Assembly (NCBI GenBank): GCA_013815505.1
Contig: JACDGA010000085.1
Span: forward strand, 1 to 7,434
Length of the DNA: 7,434 nt
DNA from: Acidimicrobiia bacterium
Lineage (GTDB): Bacteria; Actinomycetota; Acidimicrobiia; Acidimicrobiales; Ilumatobacteraceae
Direction of reading: 5' to 3'
Every line of letters starts with the position of its first letter. The stretch's first letter is position 1. A program made the translations under genes and the position numbers. A model generated the notes under the pieces. It saw only the letters and a program-made list of their open reading frames with translations, was not told where the DNA came from and ran no database searches. This document shows positions 4,449-7,434 of this stretch, piece by piece.

Positions 4449-4955
4449 GTGAAGCGAGTGCTGACCGTACTCAGTCTCAGTGTCGCAAGTCTGGTCGTTG
4501 GCGTCACCGCCGCACCCGGCACAGCATCAGCAGAGGAGCGCACCTGTCGCGGGACGATCGGTGCACGCACCGTCGACAACCTGCGCGTCCCGAGCGGCGC
4601 GACGTGCCGCTTGCAGGGCACCAGCGTGCAGGGCACCGTCAAAGTGGAACGCAACGCGAAGTTGTTCGCCGAGAACATCCGCGTGATCGGCAACGTACAG
4701 GCCGAGAACCACCGCCACGTCGCCGTCATCGGCGCCCGCGTCGGGGGCAGCATCCAGCTGAAGCAGGGGGGCAGCGCCACGCTGCGCCGCAACGTCGTCG
4801 GCCAGGACGTCCAGCTGTTCACGAACAACGGGACCCAGACCGTCACGCGCAACCGCATCGACGGAAACCTGCAGTGCAAGGAGAACCGCCCAGCACCCAC
4901 CGGCGGCGGCAACGTCGTCGGCGGCAACAAGGAAGATCAATGCCGCAGGCTCTGA
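4449..4955 (+). CDS. Exported protein of unknown family, beta-helix-like
   Basis: A 168-residue protein of a family I cannot name. It starts at GTG, 6 nt after a perfect GGAGG. A Sec signal peptide is clear: MKR, a hydrophobic core (LTVLSLSVASLVVGVTA) and a signal peptidase I site TASA before EE, giving a mature protein from about residue 29. The mature part is rich in Val, Gly and Asn and shows a loose periodic pattern of the type VxGxVxVxxxAxLxxxxxxVxGNV. This suggests short beta-strands stacked as a parallel beta-helix, somewhat like polymer-forming bactofilin-type folds. Four cysteines (C33, C53, C143, C165) could make two disulfides near the two ends. The C-terminal part has PAPTGGGNVVGGNKEDQC. 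There is no lipobox or membrane anchor, so it is probably free or wall-associated. It lies alone between two hairpins. Export is well supported; function is unknown. Confidence 0.85.
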   Translation: MKRVLTVLSLSVASLVVGVTAAPGTASAEERTCRGTIGARTVDNLRVPSGATCRLQGTSVQGTVKVERNAKLFAENIRVIGNVQAENHRHVAVIGARVGGSIQLKQGGSATLRRNVVGQDVQLFTNNGTQTVTRNRIDGNLQCKENRPAPTGGGNVVGGNKEDQCRRL

Positions 4956-4987
4956 GCTGAGGCCGCCCAGCGCCCAGCGCCCACGCC

Positions 4988-5029
4988 CGACGAAGGGGCC
5001 GCACTCCCGCCAGTGCGGCCCCTTCGTCG
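4988..5029 (+). terminator. Perfect 18-bp inverted repeat, probable bidirectional terminator
   Basis: CGACGAAGGGGCCGCACT (4988-5005) is the exact reverse complement of 5012-5029, with a 6-nt loop CCCGCC. It lies 33 nt after the stop of the exported protein gene and about 54 nt beyond the stop of the convergent response-regulator gene. It can therefore end transcription from both sides. There is only a short TTC within the 3' arm and no T-tail in either direction, so it is GC-hairpin type. Confidence 0.85.
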
Positions 5030-5082
5030 CGTCGTGCTGCCGTTCGCTCGCAGTCGCCCGTCACCCGCTCGGCACGCGCTCG

Positions 5083-5742
5083 TCACTCGGCGAGCCGGTA
5101 CCCCATGCCGCGAGCGGTCTCGATCGCGTCGTCGCCAAGCTTGCGACGCAAATACCTGACGTACACGTCGACGACGTTGGAGTTGGGATCGAAGTCGTAG
5201 CCCCACACGTGCGACAGCAGCTGCTCGCGCGAGAGCACCTGGCCGCGATGGCGGATGAATGTCTCCAGCAGCGCGAACTCGCGAGCCGTCAGCTCGATCG
5301 TGCCGCCGTCGGTCGACGCCCGCCGGGTCCGCAGATCGAGCGTGATGCTGCCTGCGGTGAGCACGGTCGTCTCTGCGTCGTTCTCGTCTCGCAGGCGCAG
5401 CCGCACCCGAGCGAGCAGCTCCTCGAACCGGAACGGCTTGGTCATGTAATCGTCGGCGCCACCCTCGAGGCTGCGCACCGTGTCCTCGACACCGTCACGT
5501 GCGGTGAGGATGAGCACCGGCAGCCGCTCGCCACGATCGCGGATCGTCGACAGCACGCGCTGGCCGTCGAGGTCCGGCAGCCCGAGGTCGAGAATCATGA
5601 AGTCGAACGAGTCGTCACGTGCGAGCGCAGCGGCATCGCGCCCGGACGCGACGGCAACGGTGGAGTAGCCGGCCGCCCGGAGTCCCTTCTCGAGGAAGGC
5701 GACGATGCGGAACTCGTCCTCGGCAATGAGGATTCGTGTCAT
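5083..5742 (-). CDS. OmpR/PhoB-family response regulator
   Basis: A 219-residue two-domain regulator. The receiver domain (about 3-115) has the acidic pocket E8-D9, the phosphoacceptor D52 in MILDLGLPDLDG, the switch T80 in LILTAR, and K102 in GGADDYMTKPFRFEELLARV. The C-terminal winged-helix DNA-binding domain (about 125-218) has the OmpR/PhoB pattern ELTAREFALLETFIRHRGQV, LLSHVWGYDF, then NVVDVYVRYLRRKLGDD and ARGMGYRL. Phosphorylation by the adjacent kinase should drive dimerisation and promoter binding. The chosen start is the ATG at 5742, which begins MTRILIAEDE and overlaps the kinase stop by 4 nt (ATGA). The frame stays open further upstream, but that part lies inside the kinase gene and has no domain sense. 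Target genes cannot be named; the exported protein gene next door is one candidate. Confidence 0.95.
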   Translation of the reverse strand: MTRILIAEDEFRIVAFLEKGLRAAGYSTVAVASGRDAAALARDDSFDFMILDLGLPDLDGQRVLSTIRDRGERLPVLILTARDGVEDTVRSLEGGADDYMTKPFRFEELLARVRLRLRDENDAETTVLTAGSITLDLRTRRASTDGGTIELTAREFALLETFIRHRGQVLSREQLLSHVWGYDFDPNSNVVDVYVRYLRRKLGDDAIETARGMGYRLAE

Positions 5743-7241
5743 GTGGTCATGTCTCCGTCGGGAGGAGGTAGCTCGCCGGGTTCGGTCGAGTCGGGATCGG
5801 ACGGCAGCGTGAGGGTCACCGTTGCGCCGTGCCCCGGGGCGCTCGCTGCGCTCGCCATGCCGCGGTGGGCGCGGGCAATGGCATCGACGATCGAGAGGCC
5901 GATCCCCATCCCCTCTGGCCGACTCGTCCGGTTGGACGCGCCACGCGAGTAGCGGCGGAACAGCGTCGGCACGACGTCGGGATCGATGCCCTCGCCGGTG
6001 TCGCGCACGGACAGTCGGTACCAGCGACCGTGTGGCTGCACCCCGATACCGATCCCGATCTCGTCGCCGTCGGCGCTGTGCTGGACGGCGTTGGCGGCGA
6101 GGTTCACGATCGCCTGCTCGAGCCGCTCCTGATCGGCGACGACCGCCACCGTGCCGGGAGTCGGCGCATGATCGAGCGTCCATCGCCGGGGCGCGAGCGC
6201 AGTGACGCGCTGCATCAGCGTGCCCGCCAGATCGCCGAGATCGACGGGTCCGAGCGTCAAGAAGTCGGTCCGCTCGGACTTGGCGAGCAGCAGCAGCTCG
6301 GACACGTACCGGCTCATGCGGTCGAGCTCGTCGGACACGACGTCGACCGTCTCCGCCCGCTCGACCGGATCGTCGCCGAACACCTCGAGATGGCCACGGG
6401 CGATGGTGATCGGGGTACGCAACTCATGCGCGACGTCGTCGAGGAAGTCGCGCTGCGACTGGAAGCCGAGCTCGAGCCGGTCGACCATCGCGTTGAACGT
6501 GGTGCCCAACTCGGCCAACTCGTCGTGGCCGACTGTGGGGATGCGACCGGAGAGATCCGAGTCTGTGATGCCTCGTGCCGTCGCAGTGAGTTCTCGCACC
6601 GGCCGTAGCACGCGCCCAGCGAGCGACCAGGCGAGAACTGACGTGATCATCAGCACGATGACGCTGGCGAAGATGATCACCCGAATTACCTGGTCGACCT
6701 CAGACTGGTCGTCGTCGGGAAAGCTGACGACCGCAAAGACGCCGAGCACGTTGCCGTCACCATCGGTGACCGGGACGGCGAGTGACCACACCTCGCCGAA
6801 CTCGGTCTCGAGACGGGTGATCGTCGACTCGTCGACCGCTCGCCACACCTCCATCAGCTCGGCGACGGCGTAGAGGTCGGGAGCGAGTTTCGACGGCTCG
6901 TACTCCTGCCCGTCGACGAGCGTGTAGTAGTCCTCGTCGTCGAGCGGGATGTTGCGGTCGAGGAAGACGTCGAAGATGGCTGCGACGTCGTTGCCGAAGG
7001 GCTCGCCCGTGTCCGGATTGCGGCCGTCGCCGGCGAGCAAGGAGATCTCCTCGACCTCCTGAGCCTGCTCGCGCTCGATGTCGCGCTCGACGCGATTGAT
7101 CTGCACTTGGCGCGTCACGACCACGGCGACCGTCAACGCCGTCGTCAGCAACACGAGGTAGCCGAGGACGATGCGGACGCGGATGCTGGACGCCCGTCGC
7201 CGCATCGCCGATCGCCACCGGCGAATCGGCGGCTCAGTCAT
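5739..7241 (-). CDS. Membrane-bound sensor histidine kinase
   Basis: A 500-residue kinase with the classical layout. A basic N-terminus precedes transmembrane segment 1 (about 24-42, IVLGYLVLLTTALTVAVVV). An extracytoplasmic sensor region follows (about 43-185), acidic and with no family I recognise (PLDDEDYY, FPDDDQSEVD). Transmembrane segment 2 is about 186-208 and HAMP about 209-262 (LRPVRELTATARGI). The HisKA domain has phosphoacceptor H272 in DVAHELRTPI. The ATPase domain has an N-box (NLAANAVQHS, N384), G1 box DTGEGID (414-420), F-box LFRRYSRG and G2 box GMGIGLSIV (444-452), ending in a Pro/Asp-rich tail. The start at 7241 (MTEPPIRRW) overlaps the upstream gene's stop by 8 nt. A longer in-frame start at 7307 would add only a Met/Thr/Ala low-complexity stretch that is the out-of-frame reading of the upstream Asp/Gly codons. 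It phosphorylates the regulator encoded next. Confidence 0.94.
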   Translation of the reverse strand: MTEPPIRRWRSAMRRRASSIRVRIVLGYLVLLTTALTVAVVVTRQVQINRVERDIEREQAQEVEEISLLAGDGRNPDTGEPFGNDVAAIFDVFLDRNIPLDDEDYYTLVDGQEYEPSKLAPDLYAVAELMEVWRAVDESTITRLETEFGEVWSLAVPVTDGDGNVLGVFAVVSFPDDDQSEVDQVIRVIIFASVIVLMITSVLAWSLAGRVLRPVRELTATARGITDSDLSGRIPTVGHDELAELGTTFNAMVDRLELGFQSQRDFLDDVAHELRTPITIARGHLEVFGDDPVERAETVDVVSDELDRMSRYVSELLLLAKSERTDFLTLGPVDLGDLAGTLMQRVTALAPRRWTLDHAPTPGTVAVVADQERLEQAIVNLAANAVQHSADGDEIGIGIGVQPHGRWYRLSVRDTGEGIDPDVVPTLFRRYSRGASNRTSRPEGMGIGLSIVDAIARAHRGMASAASAPGHGATVTLTLPSDPDSTEPGELPPPDGDMTT

Positions 7242-7434
7242 CGCCGTCGTCGTCTCCCTCGTCGTCATCGCCGCCGCCGCCGTCATCGTCGTCGTCGTCG
7301 TCATCATCGGGTGGAGGCGGCGGTGGAGCAGGCGGCGGAGGAGCAGGTGGCGCTGGCGGCGGAGGAGCAGGTGGCGCTGGCGGCGGAGGAGCAGGAGGAG
7401 CAGGTGGAGCAGGTGGCGGCGGAGGAGGCGGTGG
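7234..7434 (-). CDS. C-terminal end of an unknown Pro/Ala- and Asp/Gly-rich protein (partial)
   Basis: The frame is open from the window edge to a TGA at 7236-7234 and encodes 66 residues in two blocks. The first 42 residues are Pro and Ala only, built on PPAPPAPPPP-like units. The rest is nine Asp, four Gly and then DDDEGDDDGDD. Its stop overlaps the kinase start in ATGACTGA, so it looks like the first visible gene of a three-gene translationally coupled operon. The clean stop, the overlap and the sharp Pro-to-Asp boundary support this frame over the other two, which are also open but give Arg/Leu/His mixtures. A Pro-rich rod with an acidic tail fits a surface or envelope protein, and poly-Asp/Gly could bind divalent cations; both are guesses. 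The N-terminus lies outside the window, so no domain, signal or function can be assigned. Confidence 0.65.
   Translation of the reverse strand, partial: PPPPPPPPAPPAPPAPPPPAPPAPPPPAPPAPPPPAPPPPPPDDDDDDDDDGGGGDDDEGDDDGDD
7333..7395 (-). repeat. 24-bp tandem repeat encoding the Pro/Ala tract
   Basis: Two exact 24-bp copies (7333-7356 and 7357-7380) are followed at 7381-7395 by the first 15 bp of a third. In the coding direction each copy reads PAPPAPPP. Degenerate copies continue to the window edge. The exactness points to recent slippage or unequal recombination, and the length is probably variable between strains. Confidence 0.85.

Noticed and set aside
5743..6183. Upstream extension of the response-regulator frame
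   Set aside because: It lies inside the kinase gene, is Arg-rich and has no domain. The receiver begins exactly at the ATG at 5742, which overlaps the kinase stop.
5209..6873. Plus-strand open frames across the two-component genes
   Set aside because: All are antisense shadows. The minus-strand frames carry complete HisKA, ATPase, receiver and winged-helix motifs.
7242..7307. Longer kinase start giving an MMTTTTTMTAAAAM N-terminus
   Set aside because: This is the out-of-frame reading of the Asp/Gly codons of the upstream gene. The ATG at 7241 overlaps that gene's stop and leaves a normal basic N-terminus before the first membrane segment.
7210..7434. Plus-strand reading of the low-complexity region as a Val/Ile membrane segment followed by an Arg/Trp tract, or as a Gly/Ala-rich PGRS-like protein
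   Set aside because: No start codon with a ribosome-binding site precedes it. It is antisense to a frame that has a clean stop and an operon overlap.

Overview
The window is about 65% G+C and reads as an actinobacterial ribosomal-protein/translation locus followed by a two-component signalling locus. Three things point to Actinobacteria: NusG has a long acidic N-terminal extension, L11 carries an actinobacterial-type central block (NAATESQ, then VPVEITIYEDRTF), and GTG starts and TAnnnT-like -10 elements occur. Details such as the GTALGPHG loop of L11 remind me of the Acidimicrobiia (Ilumatobacter-like bacteria). That finer placement is recollection plus inference and was not searched.

Plus strand, 1-4241: the 3' end of tuf (EF-Tu), rpmG (L33), a hairpin, tRNA-Trp(CCA), secE, nusG, rplK (L11), rplA (L1), rplJ (L10) and rplL (L7/L12). 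This is the conserved tuf-trnW-secE-nusG-rplKAJL order. Together these genes supply a translation factor, a tRNA, the Sec translocon subunit SecE, the transcription elongation factor NusG and the L11/L1/L10-L12 stalk region of the large ribosomal subunit. Two long leaders carry structure. The 181-nt rplK-rplA gap has several inverted repeats. The 194-nt rplA-rplJ gap holds a convincing L10-leader three-way junction with a UUCG-capped arm, followed by a long hairpin that abuts the rplJ Shine-Dalgarno sequence.

4242-5082: the ribosomal run ends at a strong hairpin with an alternative, mutually exclusive distal partner. It does not continue into rpoB. Instead there is one small exported protein of 168 residues (4449-4955, unknown family, beta-helix-like glycine/valine pattern, four cysteines). 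Its GTG start sits behind a perfect Shine-Dalgarno sequence and an imperfect leader hairpin. A perfect 18-bp inverted repeat at 4988-5029 separates it from the convergent genes beyond.

Minus strand, 7434 down to 5083: three tightly coupled genes. First is the 3' end of an unknown gene whose product ends in a Pro/Ala tract followed by an Asp/Gly tail. An 8-nt overlap leads into a membrane sensor histidine kinase, and a 4-nt overlap leads into an OmpR/PhoB-type response regulator. The most unusual items are the low-complexity protein coupled to the kinase, the exported protein with its structured leader, the proline-to-threonine change at the thiopeptide-contact position of L11, and the structured RNA around rplJ and after rplL. 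No mobile element, CRISPR array or phage gene was seen, and no gene-free stretch exceeds 300 nt.
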